Below, piece after piece: positions 33,037 to 42,810 of a DNA stretch of 64,000 bases. A program made the translations under genes and the position numbers. The stretch is taken from contig QKCL01000009.1 of NCBI GenBank assembly GCA_003246895.1, forward strand, positions 1-64,000, read 5' to 3'. Positions within the stretch are counted from its first letter, which is position 1, and every line of letters starts with the position of its first letter. Below the pieces are notes generated by a model. It did no database searches. It was given only the letters and a program-made list of their open reading frames with translations, and was not told the DNA's origin. The DNA is from Spirochaetota bacterium. Lineage in GTDB: Bacteria > Spirochaetota > UBA4802 > UBA5550.

Positions 33037-34014
33037 TTACACGGCAGGGGCAGGCTTCCACAAACCTGCCTTAAGGTAATGATTATCGCTGTATTTAAAA
33101 TCGGCCGATTCAGTCCAAAACCTTATATTTTCCCACCCCGCAGGATGGGATTTCATATACTCTTCTGATGGAACAGAATATGAATTTATTGATGTCAGAA
33201 CGAAACCGTTTTCAGAAACAATTTTCCCTATTTCATTCAGCATGGCCGGAAAATCTCTCCTGACAGAGAACTTCTTCTTTCTGTTTCTTGCAAAAGTGGG
33301 AGGATCAAATATTACCAGATCAAACTTCCTGCGTTTTTTACCGAAAATTTTTACCCACTCCAATGAATCTCCGTATACAAAATCCCTTTCATCCACTTTA
33401 AGAGAATTAAGAACATAATTCTCCCTTGCCCTTTTGAGTACAGCCTTTGAAAGATCAACATTTATGGCATTTTCAGCACCATTCAAAAGAGCATGGACTG
33501 AGAAAAGAGCTGTGTAGGAGAAGAGATTCAGGACACTTTTTATATCGCCTGATTTATAATATGGGGCAAGGTCAGCACGGACCTGGTACATGTCCATAAA
33601 TATACCTGTACTCTGGCCGTGAATAAGATCTACGTTTGCCTTTATTCCGTTATGAAGAACAGCTATCCCCCCTTCGGGATAATCTCCTTCCACAATCCTG
33701 CTGTCCCTTAGTTCATCAAAATCCTGATTCCCCCTTACAGTCTTCCTGTTCTTCAGCAGAATACTTTTAATGGGCGCGTCAACATGAGAAGACAGGCCGC
33801 CTATTATGGCCAGGTAATCAAAAATACTGTTCTCAACCTCTCTGGTGAAGTACTGAACCAGTATGTGGCCGTCATAATAATCAACAGTAATTCCATCAAG
33901 ACCGTCCCCGGAAGCATTAAAGAGCCTGAAGCAGTTTGTATCCTTCAGTTCAAAAAAGCTCTTTCTCGACAGAACCGCACTCTTCAGCAGATCTCCGAAA
34001 CCAAATTCATTCAC
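33037..34014 (-). CDS. Class I SAM methyltransferase, RlmI/RlmK-like
   Basis: A 325-aa protein of the RlmI-like 23S rRNA m5C methyltransferase superfamily. The substrate-recognition half has FRLFNASGDGLDGITVDYYD, HGQSTGIFMDMYQVRADL. The SAM-binding half has VLNLFSYTALFSVHALLNGA (motif I), FDLVIFDPPTFARNRKKKF (DPPxF catalytic motif), and SINSYS. It lacks the N-terminal PUA domain of full-length RlmI, so the target (rRNA or other) is uncertain. It overlaps the KDPG aldolase gene upstream by 8 bases. Confidence 0.85.
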   Translation of the reverse strand: MNEFGFGDLLKSAVLSRKSFFELKDTNCFRLFNASGDGLDGITVDYYDGHILVQYFTREVENSIFDYLAIIGGLSSHVDAPIKSILLKNRKTVRGNQDFDELRDSRIVEGDYPEGGIAVLHNGIKANVDLIHGQSTGIFMDMYQVRADLAPYYKSGDIKSVLNLFSYTALFSVHALLNGAENAINVDLSKAVLKRARENYVLNSLKVDERDFVYGDSLEWVKIFGKKRRKFDLVIFDPPTFARNRKKKFSVRRDFPAMLNEIGKIVSENGFVLTSINSYSVPSEEYMKSHPAGWENIRFWTESADFKYSDNHYLKAGLWKPAPAV

Positions 34015-34660
34015 CTTTATCCAGCTCCTCCAGAATAAATCTCAATCTGTTATCTATTTCTCTGTAGTTTCCGCTCTCAACAAGTTTGCCGTCCACCGGC
34101 CATGACATGCCGCATGCCGAAACATTTTCCAGGGAGAGGTATTCCATGAAATTCTTCTCGTTCACACCGCCCGTTGGAATAATGCCGTGCCTGATCTTTT
34201 TAAAAGGAGCTGAAAGTGATTTTATGAATTTTGCCCCGCCAAGATTCTCTGCAGGGAATATCTTCACTGTATCAGTAACCTTCAGTGCCTGATAAAATTC
34301 AGACGGCGTAGCAACCCCCGGCACAAAGTCTATACCCTTCTCCCGGGAATAAAGCGCCAGATCCCTTTCGAAGCACGGGGAAACTGCATAGGAAACTCCG
34401 CAGCCGGCAATCATATCAATTTCATTTTTTTCAAGAACCGTTCCAGCACCAAGAAGGAGTTCAGGAAATTCACGAGACACTGCCTCTATACACTCCAGCG
34501 CCTCTTCCGTACGAAGGGTAATCTCAATTATTTCAAATCTGTTTTTCAGAAGGAGCTCGCACACCCTGAGAGCTGAATCCACTTTTTTAAAAACACAGAC
34601 CGGCATAACCGGAACGGAAATCTTATTTAAAATCCCAAGGCCTTTCATGACTACCTCCAT
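34007..34660 (-). CDS. eda: 2-keto-3-deoxy-6-phosphogluconate aldolase
   Basis: Class I TIM-barrel aldolase of the Entner-Doudoroff pathway (or of uronate catabolism), 217 aa. The Schiff-base lysine lies in DTVKIFPAENLGGAKFIKSL; EITLRTEEALECI carries the catalytic Glu; IPTGGVNEKNF and the N-terminal PVMPVCVFK are conserved. No edd or uronate genes are in the window. The gene overlaps the methyltransferase gene downstream, so expression is likely coupled. Substrate could also be 4-hydroxy-2-oxoglutarate. Confidence 0.87.
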   Translation of the reverse strand: MEVVMKGLGILNKISVPVMPVCVFKKVDSALRVCELLLKNRFEIIEITLRTEEALECIEAVSREFPELLLGAGTVLEKNEIDMIAGCGVSYAVSPCFERDLALYSREKGIDFVPGVATPSEFYQALKVTDTVKIFPAENLGGAKFIKSLSAPFKKIRHGIIPTGGVNEKNFMEYLSLENVSACGMSWPVDGKLVESGNYREIDNRLRFILEELDKGE

Positions 34661-34758
34661 TCATTTTTTGATTTTATCGGTCTTTCAGGAGGCTCCGGTC
34701 ACAAAAAAACCAGGACAGCTCCGCGATCCCGGTTTCCAGTTCAATATTTTGATTGAGA

Positions 34759-35130
34759 TTAACCTATTTTGGGGTAGGATAACTCGATGCTGTTCCCGTC
34801 AGGATCAGCAAAAACGACTCTCTGACCGTTCCTTATATTTTCAGGTCCGTAAAGAATCTCAAGTCCGGATTCCTCTATTTCAGAAATGGCATCATCAAAA
34901 TCCTCTTCATCAACGTAGAAGGACATCCCGTTCATGCAGTTTTCCGGACAGCTGTAGCCGTCCTCCTCAACAAGGGAGAGCATTATATCGCCCATTCTGA
35001 GGAAAGCCTGACCTGAATTGCTGATATTCTCAATAACATCAAAATCGAATAAATCCCTGTAGAACTTCACAGATCTTTCAAGATCTGAAACAGTAATGGT
35101 GATATGATTTAAACTCTCAATAACTATCAT
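34759..35130 (-). CDS. Vicinal oxygen chelate (glyoxalase-like) protein
   Basis: A 123-aa single VOC module pair with LNHITITVSDLERSVKFYRDLFDF at the start and VFADPDGNSIELSYP at the end, the His and Glu metal-ligand positions of glyoxalase I/dioxygenase relatives. The group includes lactoylglutathione lyases, fosfomycin-resistance enzymes and epimerases; this member's reaction cannot be told. It is monocistronic, in the same orientation as eda and glmS. Confidence 0.8.
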   Translation of the reverse strand: MIVIESLNHITITVSDLERSVKFYRDLFDFDVIENISNSGQAFLRMGDIMLSLVEEDGYSCPENCMNGMSFYVDEEDFDDAISEIEESGLEILYGPENIRNGQRVVFADPDGNSIELSYPKIG

Positions 35131-35221
35131 TTTACCCTCATCAGTAACCTTTATTATTATTTGAACTTATTGCAACCAGCCCCTCAAGTGTCAATAATAT
35201 AATACAGCTTAAATCAAAAAA

Positions 35222-37054
35222 CTACTCAACGGTAACACTTTTTGCCAAATTTCTCGGCTGATCCACATCACAGCCCCTTAATACGGCAATATAGTACGAC
35301 AAAAGCTGCAGCGGAACAGAAGCCAGAATCGGAACAAGTGCCCGGTGCACATCGGGGATATATATAACATGATCCGCATACTTAACAATATCCCTGTCCC
35401 CTTCAGTTGCAACGGCAATTATCCTGCCCCGCCTTGCCCGGACCTCTTCCATGTTGCTGACTACCTTGCTGTATATTTCATCCCTTGTGGCAATAAAAAC
35501 CACTGGCATCTCTTCATCAATCAGTGCGATGGGGCCGTGTTTCATCTCCGCTGCGGGATACCCCTCTGCATGAATATATGATATTTCTTTTAACTTCAGT
35601 GCACCCTCAAGTGCAACAGGGTAATTTATACCTCTTCCCAGGTAAAGGAAATTATGCTTGGAGCAGTAGACTTCAGCTATGGCCTTTACCTTTTCACACT
35701 CACTGAGCACTGTTTTGACCGCATCGGGAAGAGCCAGAAGCCCCTTCAGGATTGCGTTTGCTTCAGGAAAAGACATTGACCGTTTTCTTGCAAACATCAT
35801 TGATATGAGAAGGGCCACCGTAATCTGTGAAGTAAATGCCTTTGTGGAGGCAACTCCTATTTCCGGACCGGCATGAATATAGACTCCGCCGTCAGATTCC
35901 CTGGCGATTGTGCTGCCCACAACATTTGTTATTCCCATGACCCGGACACCCTTTGCCCGTGCTTCCCTCAGCGCCGCCAGAGTATCTGCTGTCTCTCCCG
36001 ACTGGCTTATGGTAAATACAAGATCCGTCTTTTTCAGTACAGGTTTTCTGTACCGGAACTCACTTGCGTACTCCACCTCAACGGGAATACCGGCATACTC
36101 TTCAATGAGATACTCCGCCACAAGGCCTGCGTGCCATGAAGTTCCGCATGCCACAAAAATTATGCGTTCAATTTTTTCCATATCCTCATCGGTAAATCCG
36201 AGTCCGTCGAGCCTCACATTCCCGTCATCTGGAAGAATCCTGCCCCTGAAGGCGTTTGCTATTGTTTCAGGCTGTTCAAATATCTCCTTCAGCATAAAAT
36301 GGTCATAACCGTGTCTGCCGATTGATTCAATATCCCAGTTTATGGACTCAACATTCTTCTGGATCCCGTTTTTATTCAGATCATATATTCTGTATTTGTC
36401 AGCCTTTACATCGACAATTTCTCCATCTTCAAGATAAACAACATCCCTGGTGTGCTCAACTATAGCGCTGGCATCTGATGCAACAATCATCTCATCAGTA
36501 CCCACACCAAGGACAAGGGGGCTCCCCTTTCTCGCGGCAATTATCCGGTCAGGCTCTTTTTTGGAAAGCACCACAAGCCCGTAGGTACCCTCAATCCGGT
36601 TCAGGGCCTTTACCACAGCATCAATTAGATCAAGATCCCTGTGATAATGTTCAATAAGATGAACGACAGATTCTGTATCAGTATCACTTATGAATTTATG
36701 GCCCTTTTCAAGGAGAACCTTCCTGAGGTCACCGTAATTTTCAATTATTCCGTTATGGATTACAACCAGATCACCGGTACAGTCAGTATGGGGATGGGCA
36801 TTAACATCGGTTGGTTCGCCATGGGTGGCCCATCTTGTATGTCCTATTCCTGTTCCGGCACTTTCAAGACTGTCAATATCCATTGCTGATTCAAGTACTG
36901 AAATCTTTCCGGCTTTTTTGCTGGTGACAATACTTCCGTCAAGGATCACGGAAATCCCGGCAGAATCATACCCCCTGTACTCAAGCCTCTTAAGGGCATT
37001 GAGAACCACAAGAGCTGCATTTTTTCTGCCAACATAACCTACAATACCGCACAT
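35222..37054 (-). CDS. glmS: Glutamine-fructose-6-phosphate aminotransferase
   Basis: Makes glucosamine-6-phosphate from fructose-6-phosphate and glutamine, the entry step to UDP-GlcNAc. Cys2 after the initiator Met (MCGIVGYVGRK) is the glutaminase nucleophile, and GHTRWATHGEPTDVNAHPHT follows. Two SIS isomerase domains carry VACGTSWHAGLVAEYLIEEY, SQSGETADTLAAL and the end LAKSVTVE. Length 610 aa is standard. No glmS ribozyme was recognised in the upstream 28 bases, and the upstream gene lies too close for one. Confidence 0.96.
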   Translation of the reverse strand: MCGIVGYVGRKNAALVVLNALKRLEYRGYDSAGISVILDGSIVTSKKAGKISVLESAMDIDSLESAGTGIGHTRWATHGEPTDVNAHPHTDCTGDLVVIHNGIIENYGDLRKVLLEKGHKFISDTDTESVVHLIEHYHRDLDLIDAVVKALNRIEGTYGLVVLSKKEPDRIIAARKGSPLVLGVGTDEMIVASDASAIVEHTRDVVYLEDGEIVDVKADKYRIYDLNKNGIQKNVESINWDIESIGRHGYDHFMLKEIFEQPETIANAFRGRILPDDGNVRLDGLGFTDEDMEKIERIIFVACGTSWHAGLVAEYLIEEYAGIPVEVEYASEFRYRKPVLKKTDLVFTISQSGETADTLAALREARAKGVRVMGITNVVGSTIARESDGGVYIHAGPEIGVASTKAFTSQITVALLISMMFARKRSMSFPEANAILKGLLALPDAVKTVLSECEKVKAIAEVYCSKHNFLYLGRGINYPVALEGALKLKEISYIHAEGYPAAEMKHGPIALIDEEMPVVFIATRDEIYSKVVSNMEEVRARRGRIIAVATEGDRDIVKYADHVIYIPDVHRALVPILASVPLQLLSYYIAVLRGCDVDQPRNLAKSVTVE

Positions 37055-37082
37055 ATATATTCTCCGCCAATACTATTCAAAA

Positions 37083-37583
37083 TTATTTCTTCAAAGACTC
37101 TATTTCAAGATCATCCAGATAGAGATGTATCCTCCTTTTTCCGGAAAGCTCTGTCAATCTGAATTTTCTTATGGTTCCGGAAACAGAATAGAGATATTTC
37201 ATCTTCTCTATGTTTCTCAGATATATAATGCCCTTTTTTTTCAGGGCTTCAAGGCTTTTTCTCCCGGGAGTACCGTGTATGACGAGCCATTTACCGAAGA
37301 CAAACTCAGAATACATTTCCCTTCTAATAAGAGTTCCGGGCATATCCGGAACAAAGTCGAATCCGGTTTCAATCCGTTTCCCGGTTTTTTGATTGAGATA
37401 CACTACAAGGCGGCCCTTGTAATATTTCCTGCTGCCGAAGAGTCCGTCATCCCATTTGCCGTAGGCAGTCCGCATGTCAAGATAGACCTTCACTGCTTCC
37501 TTGCCATCTGAACTGAAGGCAGCACAGGGACTCAATATCAGAAAACAGAGTACAATTACAGGAATAATTCCGGATACCTTCAC
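37083..37583 (-). CDS. Exported protein of unknown function
   Basis: A 166-aa protein from a GTG at 37583, with a signal peptide MKVSGIIPVIVLCFLILSPC followed by an Ala-rich cleavage region. I rejected a longer TTG start at 37631 because that region is the terminator stem of cspA. The mature part (SEFVFGKWLVIHGTPGRKSL, IIYLRNIEKMKYLYSVSGTI, RRIHLYLDDLEIESLKK) is beta-rich with a late hairpin and no recognised family. It precedes glmS on the same strand with 28 bases between, so it may be in the same transcript. GGGGGG before the GTG serves as the ribosome-binding site. Confidence 0.65.
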   Translation of the reverse strand: MKVSGIIPVIVLCFLILSPCAAFSSDGKEAVKVYLDMRTAYGKWDDGLFGSRKYYKGRLVVYLNQKTGKRIETGFDFVPDMPGTLIRREMYSEFVFGKWLVIHGTPGRKSLEALKKKGIIYLRNIEKMKYLYSVSGTIRKFRLTELSGKRRIHLYLDDLEIESLKK

Positions 37584-37610
37584 AATCCCCCCGTTTGCAG
37601 CAAATCCAAA

Positions 37611-37641
37611 AAACAAAAAACCCGGCTTCAAAACCGGGTTT
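37611..37641 (-). terminator. Terminator of cspA
   Basis: AAACCCGG (37618-37625) and CCGGGTTT (37634-37641) pair around CTTCAAAA; on the minus strand the stem runs straight into TTTTTTGTTTTTT. It lies 25 bases after the cspA stop. Confidence 0.88.
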
Positions 37642-37665
37642 GAAAAAAACTGTGTTGCTGATAAT

Positions 37666-37866
37666 CTATATTACAGAAACCTGAACCGCTCTTGGTCCCC
37701 TTTCTCCGTCTTCAACCTCAAACTGAACAGATTCTCCCTCTTTAAGGGTTTTGAATCCATCCATTAAAATGCTGGTGTGATGAACAAAATAATCGTTACC
37801 GTCCTGTGATGTAATGAAACCGAAACCTTTCTGGTCATTAAACCATTTTACTGTACCCTGTGACAT
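37666..37866 (-). CDS. cspA: Cold-shock-domain protein
   Basis: A 66-aa OB-fold RNA/DNA chaperone. RNP1 (KGFGFITSQ) and RNP2 (VHHTSI, from DYFVHHTSI) are present; opening [14 protein letters not shown] and ending GPRAVQVSV are family-standard. A promoter lies about 160 bases upstream, leaving an untranslated leader near 130 nt, the usual length for csp mRNAs whose leader folding is temperature-sensitive. The gene stands alone and is closed by a strong terminator. Confidence 0.93.
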   Translation of the reverse strand: MSQGTVKWFNDQKGFGFITSQDGNDYFVHHTSILMDGFKTLKEGESVQFEVEDGERGPRAVQVSVI

Positions 37867-38002
37867 AAATGACTCCTAGAATATTATAGGGTTTCCCCTT
37901 TTTGTTTTTACGATAAGTTTATAAACTACATACTGAGCAAACCTGAGGTTAAAACCGAAGGAATTTTACTGCAGATATAAAACTTTATCCTTTTCAGAGG
38001 AA

Positions 38003-38029
38003 AATATAATACCTTAACGAAAATGTCAA
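38003..38029 (-). promoter_or_regulatory. Promoter of cspA with a long untranslated leader
   Basis: TTGACA (38029-38024), a 15-base spacer and TATATT (38008-38003) on the minus strand; overlapping alternatives for the -10 box (TATTATATTTT) exist. The predicted start near 37996 leaves about 130 untranslated bases before the ATG at 37866. Confidence 0.55.
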
Positions 38030-38163
38030 TAAATTAACGCATTACCACTCCCTGTGGACAGCCAAAACCCCCTTAAAAATCAAATTTATTAAAAAAAAAA
38101 TTGAAAATAATGCCGTAACTAATTGAATGTCTGAAACAATAATATATGAAAAAACAGCTAAAC

Positions 38164-38172
38164 TGTTATAAT
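38164..38172 (+). promoter_or_regulatory. Extended -10 promoter of pdxS
   Basis: TGTTATAAT, a perfect -10 box with the extended TGn element, lies about 34 bases before the pdxS ATG at 38206. No good -35 box is visible at the normal distance. The gap 37867-38205 otherwise holds the cspA promoter and leader and an A/T-rich run. Confidence 0.45.
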
Positions 38173-38205
38173 ATTATGAAAATGAGAATTCCTGGAGAGG
38201 TATCT

Positions 38206-39111
38206 ATGAGTGATAAATTATGGTCTGAAAGACTCGAATCAACCTGGAAAACCAAAATCGGCCTTGCGGAAATGCTTAAGGGCGGAGTAATAATGGACGT
38301 TGTGACTCCGGAACATGCGAAAATAGCAGAAGACTCAGGCGCAGCAGCGGTAATGGCCCTGGAACGGGTTCCTGCCGACATACGTCTTGACGGCGGAGTT
38401 GCAAGAATGTCTGCACCGGAAATGATAGCCGGCATCCAGGAGGCTGTAAGCATCCCGGTAATGGCAAAATGCCGTATCGGACACTTTGTTGAGGCACAGA
38501 TTCTTGAAGCCCTGGGAGTGGACTTTGTAGATGAAAGCGAAGTTCTCACACCTGCTGATGACAGATTCCACGTTGACAAAAGCATATTCAAGGTTCCTTT
38601 CGTATGCGGCTGCCGCAATTTAGGAGAGGCACTGAGAAGAATCGGCGAAGGCGCTGCAATGATCAGAACAAAGGGTGAAGCCGGAACAGGAGATATAATC
38701 GAGGCTGTACGCCACATGAGAACCCTTCAGGATGACATAAGAAGAATACAGGGACTTCCCAAAGAGGAACTCATGTCTGTGGCAAGAGATCTTGGAGCTC
38801 CTTACGAACTCGTTGTTGAAGTGGCAGAAAAGGGAAAACTTCCTGTTCCGAATTTCTCTGCTGGAGGAGTCGCAACACCTGCGGATGCTGCCCTCATGAT
38901 GCAGCTTGGAGCTGAAGCTGTTTTTGTTGGTTCAGGTATATTTAAATCGGGAGATCCGGTAAAGAGGGCAAATGCAATTGTTCAGGCCGTAACCCACTAC
39001 AATGACCCGGGAAAACTGGCTGAACTCTCGAAAAACCTGGGCGCTGCAATGACAGGCATCGGATGTGATGAACTTACAGACAAGGATAAACTTGCAGGAA
39101 GGGGCTGGTAA
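38206..39111 (+). CDS. pdxS: Pyridoxal 5'-phosphate synthase subunit PdxS
   Basis: TIM-barrel synthase that makes PLP from ribose-5-phosphate, glyceraldehyde-3-phosphate and ammonia supplied by PdxT. Blocks seen are [59 protein letters not shown] (catalytic Lys), and VNKGELYE-equivalent [20 protein letters not shown]. Start at 38206 was chosen for GGAGAGG six bases upstream and the usual MSDKLW opening; 301 aa is typical. PdxT follows after 5 bases. Confidence 0.96.
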   Translation: MSDKLWSERLESTWKTKIGLAEMLKGGVIMDVVTPEHAKIAEDSGAAAVMALERVPADIRLDGGVARMSAPEMIAGIQEAVSIPVMAKCRIGHFVEAQILEALGVDFVDESEVLTPADDRFHVDKSIFKVPFVCGCRNLGEALRRIGEGAAMIRTKGEAGTGDIIEAVRHMRTLQDDIRRIQGLPKEELMSVARDLGAPYELVVEVAEKGKLPVPNFSAGGVATPADAALMMQLGAEAVFVGSGIFKSGDPVKRANAIVQAVTHYNDPGKLAELSKNLGAAMTGIGCDELTDKDKLAGRGW

Positions 39112-39116
39112 CAGAA

Positions 39117-39698
39117 ATGCCATCCTCTGTCAAAATCGGGCTTCTTGCCATGCAGGGAGCCTTTAAAAAACACGGTGAGATAATCAACTCACTGGGTCAT
39201 GAAACACTTGAAGTGAGGAACCCCTCAGACCTTGACAGCATACATGGTCTCGTGATTCCCGGAGGAGAGAGTACAACCATCTACAAACTCCTCCAGAAAT
39301 CGGGACTCTTTGATTCAGTTAAGGAAAAAATCCAGAAGGGCATGCCTGTTTTCGGAACATGTGCCGGAATAATTCTCCTTGCAAAAACAATAAAAGACAT
39401 GGACCAGCCGCGCCTGGGAGTACTTGACGTAACAGTTGAAAGAAATGCCTACGGAAGGCAGGTGGAAAGTTTCGAAGCCCCCCTTCATGTAAAGGGATTT
39501 ACAGATCCCATGCCAGGCATTTTCATAAGGGCTCCGAAAATTATTGAAACAGGAACGGACGTCGAAGTTCTGGCGGAATTTGAGAATGTTCCGGTACTTG
39601 TAAGACAGAACAGAATACTGGCAGCAACATTTCATCCGGAACTTACCTGCGACACAAGAATTCATGAACTTTTTATAAACAGCCTCTCACAGGCTTGA
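39117..39698 (+). CDS. pdxT: Pyridoxal 5'-phosphate synthase glutaminase subunit PdxT
   Basis: Glutamine amidotransferase that feeds ammonia to PdxS. The nucleophile Cys82 is in VFGTCAGIILLAK, with IPGGESTTIYKLL before it and the catalytic His-Glu in ATFHPELT near the C-terminus. Length 193 aa is normal. It directly follows pdxS, and the YibE/F-type gene starts 27 bases after its stop, so the membrane and enzyme genes that follow are probably co-transcribed. Confidence 0.95.
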   Translation: MPSSVKIGLLAMQGAFKKHGEIINSLGHETLEVRNPSDLDSIHGLVIPGGESTTIYKLLQKSGLFDSVKEKIQKGMPVFGTCAGIILLAKTIKDMDQPRLGVLDVTVERNAYGRQVESFEAPLHVKGFTDPMPGIFIRAPKIIETGTDVEVLAEFENVPVLVRQNRILAATFHPELTCDTRIHELFINSLSQA

Positions 39699-39724
39699 CC
39701 TCTTCCATAAACCGGAGAAACAGA

Positions 39725-40852
39725 ATGAAAAAAATACTCCTCATAATCGCATTTCTCTTTGCAGGAATATGTTCATATTCCGCTGATGAGAATTCATTCC
39801 AGGACTACCGCATATATGCAAAGGCTGAAATTACAGATATAACACTGAATCAGATAAAAAACGACCAGGGCATAACTCTCACAGAAACATGGGTCTATCT
39901 TAAGATTCTTGAAGGAGAATTCTCCGGACAGATAAAAAAAGCTGTTTTCGGAGGAGAGAGTGACCTTCCCGAAGAGATGCAGTACAAAAAGGGAGACAGG
40001 GTATACATAGGGATATCGCAGAGTCTCGGCGAGGACTCAACAGGTTATATATCAATATATGATGTAGATAACTCAACCGGAATAATAATGCTTGCAGTAC
40101 TAATGGTTGCGTCAATTCTCATAGTGGGCCGCCTCAAGGGATTTGCTTCACTAATAGCACTAATAGTTACAATACTGCTGCTCTTTCTGATTCTCATCCC
40201 GGCAACGATGAAAGGTTACCCTCCGCTGCCCATCACTATAATAATTTCGATATTTTCAATTGTTATTACACTGCCGATCATAGCAGGGTTCAGACTGAAA
40301 ACTCTTGCCGCAATACTGGGTGGAGCTGGAGGAATACTTTTTTCAGCGTTCCTTGCGCTTGTCTTCGGCGCATTCATGCACCTTTCAGGAATAATAACGA
40401 ATGAAATGCTCACCGTTTTCTATGCATCCTCTGTGAAGATTGACATAAAGGGACTTGTACTGTCGGGAATGATAATTGCCGCGCTCGGAGCTGTAATGGA
40501 TATCTGCATATCAATAGCCTCCTCCACTACAGAGATATACAATGCCAACCCTGACATTGATGAAAAACAGGCCTTCAAATCCGTGCTGAATATAGGAACG
40601 GACATACTCGGTTCCATGGTAAACACACTGATTCTGGCATATGTGGGAAGTTCCCTCTCCCTCATACTTTTTATCTCCATGAGGATACAGCCGGGCATGA
40701 GTTTCTGGATGGTACTTAACTACAATCCTGTACTGAGCGAAATAGTAAAATCCGTAATAGGAAGTATCGGGCTTTTTGTATCCATTCCCCTTACGGCTTT
40801 TATATCCATAAAAATACATAAAAGATTTTACAGAAAAAAGATTATGGTATAA
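39725..40852 (+). CDS. YibE/F-like membrane protein
   Basis: A 375-aa membrane protein of the YibE/F family (PF07907-like). A signal/anchor (MKKILLIIAFLFAGICSYSA) and an extracytoplasmic beta-rich segment of about 110 residues come first. At least seven membrane segments follow, including the conserved GRLKGFASLIALIVTILLLF, FRLKTLAAILGGAGGILFSA, and the long helix IKGLVLSGMIIAALGAVMDI. Glu/Asp-rich loops such as NPDIDEKQAFKSVLNIGTDI are conserved. The family's transport role is unproved. I start at 39725 because GGAGAAA lies upstream and a signal peptide follows; the longer frame begins at 39695. It lies in the pdxST operon. Confidence 0.8.
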   Translation: MKKILLIIAFLFAGICSYSADENSFQDYRIYAKAEITDITLNQIKNDQGITLTETWVYLKILEGEFSGQIKKAVFGGESDLPEEMQYKKGDRVYIGISQSLGEDSTGYISIYDVDNSTGIIMLAVLMVASILIVGRLKGFASLIALIVTILLLFLILIPATMKGYPPLPITIIISIFSIVITLPIIAGFRLKTLAAILGGAGGILFSAFLALVFGAFMHLSGIITNEMLTVFYASSVKIDIKGLVLSGMIIAALGAVMDICISIASSTTEIYNANPDIDEKQAFKSVLNIGTDILGSMVNTLILAYVGSSLSLILFISMRIQPGMSFWMVLNYNPVLSEIVKSVIGSIGLFVSIPLTAFISIKIHKRFYRKKIMV

Positions 40853-40889
40853 CCTCTCCTGCATAACAAGTTACACGGGAAGGTTTACC

Positions 40890-42788
40890 ATGACTTTAAC
40901 GGAACAGTTCAGGAATCTGCTCACAGATTCCCGGTACCTGGCGCAGGCCGGCACAGCAAATCACAGAAGAGAAAGAGCGAAAGAAGAAGCTCGACACTTA
41001 AGTGATACGGAAATCGCACAGCTCTCTGCCCGGAACAATATCTGCAGGGACTGGAACAGAATAACTGTCCACAGGGAGTTCAGCACGGAAAATATCACAG
41101 GCAATTATTTTTCCGGAGACTGTTACCTGGGCCTTTTCAATGAAAGTGACAGCATGGAAACAAGTATTTTTCATGAAGGCATATACAGCAGTCACATCCA
41201 TGACTCTATCATAGAGAGCCGATCATCCATACATAACTGCTCCTGTATTTCAAAGTGCCATATTTCATCTGGAAGCGAAATAGTAAATTCATTCATAAAA
41301 AATGATTCTCCTACAGATACTATTATCAATATATCTATTGGACCGGAAACAGGAGAGAGATCCATAATGTGTTTTCCGGACATGAACATGGCTATCATTG
41401 AATCAATCATCAGCAGCCGTGAATTTCAGGAAAGCTGCCTCTCCTTCATAAAGAGCTACAGGGAGAGCGCAATTAACGGAAACTGCATTTCACCCTTCAT
41501 CGGAAGAAACTGCAGAATCCGCAACAGCATTATTGAGAACTGTCAGATATTTGATTTCACGGAGATTGAGGACGCGGGCAAAATAAAAAACTCCATTCTC
41601 ATGAGTACTGAGGATGAACCATGTCACGCCGGCACAGCTGTGCAGATATATAGTTCAGTTCTTCAGGAGGGTGCTGCCGCCGAATCAGGGGCAATTATCG
41701 AATCTTCACTGGTAATGGAACACTCGCATCTTGAACGTCACTGTAAAATAAAATCAAGCATAATAGGGCCCAATTCTTCAATAGGCGAAGGAGAAGTCAC
41801 ATCAACTCTGGCCGGACCCTTCACAGCGGCACACCATCAGTCAATGTTGATTGCAGCAATATGGCCGGGCGGACGGGGAAATGTTGGCTACGGCGCCAAT
41901 GTAGGCTCAAACCACACTTCAAGACTCCCCGACCAGGAGCTTCTTGCAGGAGAGGGCATGTTCTGGGGACTGGGCTGCAGCATAAAGTTTCCGGCGAATT
42001 ATATGAATTCACCATATTCAATTGTGAGTACAGGTGTCACAACTCTCCCCCAGAAAGTGGACTTTCCATTTTCCCTGATTAATGAATGTGACGGCACCGC
42101 CGGAATGTCCCCGGCCATTAATGAACTTGTTCCGGCATGGGTACTGTCGGAAAACACCTACTCAATTTTCCGGAACGAGAACAAGTACAGAAAAAGAAAC
42201 ATGGCCAGAAGAGACCATTTTGACTTCAGTATCATAAGAGAAGAAACCGTCCATATGATGATTTCAGCCAGAGAAAAGCTTAAAAACATAGAGACAGCAA
42301 AGGACTTCTATACAGACAAAGACATTGATGGAATCGGAAAAAACTACCTAACCGAGAAGAACAGGAAAAAAGGCCTTGAAACATATTCCTTTTTTATAAA
42401 ATTCTTCTGCCTTCGGGGGATCTGCCACAGACTGGGCAACCTCCTGCCTGAAGGCACTGACAATATCAACGAAAGGCTGTTCTCAGCAACACACTCTGAC
42501 ACGGATCAGACAACTGAAACCATACTTTCCATATATGAATCTGAAAAGTTAAATGAAAAACCGCTCATGGAAAACCTGAAAGAGTACATTGCCATTCTGG
42601 ACCGAATATATGAACTGTCCCTGAATTCAAAAATGAAAGATTTCAGGCGCGGAACTGAAATCATAGATAATTATGCTCTTTATCACTCCCCTCCGGAATC
42701 TGATATTTTTCTGAAGGAACTGAAAGAGGAGTTCACAATAACAGGTAAAAGAGTGGCGCAGTTTATAGAAATTCTGTGTAATGGCTAA
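40890..42788 (+). CDS. DUF4954 family protein with left-handed beta-helix
   Basis: A 632-aa cytoplasmic protein. Residues about 75-330 form hexapeptide-repeat coils typical of LbH acyl/nucleotidyl-transferase folds (GNYFSGDCYLGLFNESDSME, SHIHDSIIESRSSIHNCSCI, SKCHISSGSEIVNSFI, HSHLERHCKIKSSIIGPNSS). It continues with WPGGRGNVGYGANVGSNHTS and a helical C-terminal part. This layout matches DUF4954, known mainly from spirochaetes and Bacteroidota, with no assigned function. The LbH fold hints at binding or transfer involving nucleotide sugars or acyl groups. It overlaps the next gene by eight bases. Confidence 0.8.
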   Translation: MTLTEQFRNLLTDSRYLAQAGTANHRRERAKEEARHLSDTEIAQLSARNNICRDWNRITVHREFSTENITGNYFSGDCYLGLFNESDSMETSIFHEGIYSSHIHDSIIESRSSIHNCSCISKCHISSGSEIVNSFIKNDSPTDTIINISIGPETGERSIMCFPDMNMAIIESIISSREFQESCLSFIKSYRESAINGNCISPFIGRNCRIRNSIIENCQIFDFTEIEDAGKIKNSILMSTEDEPCHAGTAVQIYSSVLQEGAAAESGAIIESSLVMEHSHLERHCKIKSSIIGPNSSIGEGEVTSTLAGPFTAAHHQSMLIAAIWPGGRGNVGYGANVGSNHTSRLPDQELLAGEGMFWGLGCSIKFPANYMNSPYSIVSTGVTTLPQKVDFPFSLINECDGTAGMSPAINELVPAWVLSENTYSIFRNENKYRKRNMARRDHFDFSIIREETVHMMISAREKLKNIETAKDFYTDKDIDGIGKNYLTEKNRKKGLETYSFFIKFFCLRGICHRLGNLLPEGTDNINERLFSATHSDTDQTTETILSIYESEKLNEKPLMENLKEYIAILDRIYELSLNSKMKDFRRGTEIIDNYALYHSPPESDIFLKELKEEFTITGKRVAQFIEILCNG

Positions 42789-42810
42789 AAATTTCAAAGA
42801 GGTCAAGAGG

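Noticed and set aside
35130-35221. Possible glmS-type ribozyme near glmS
   Set aside because: glmS is transcribed from the right; its upstream leader is only 28 bases and no ribozyme core is present.
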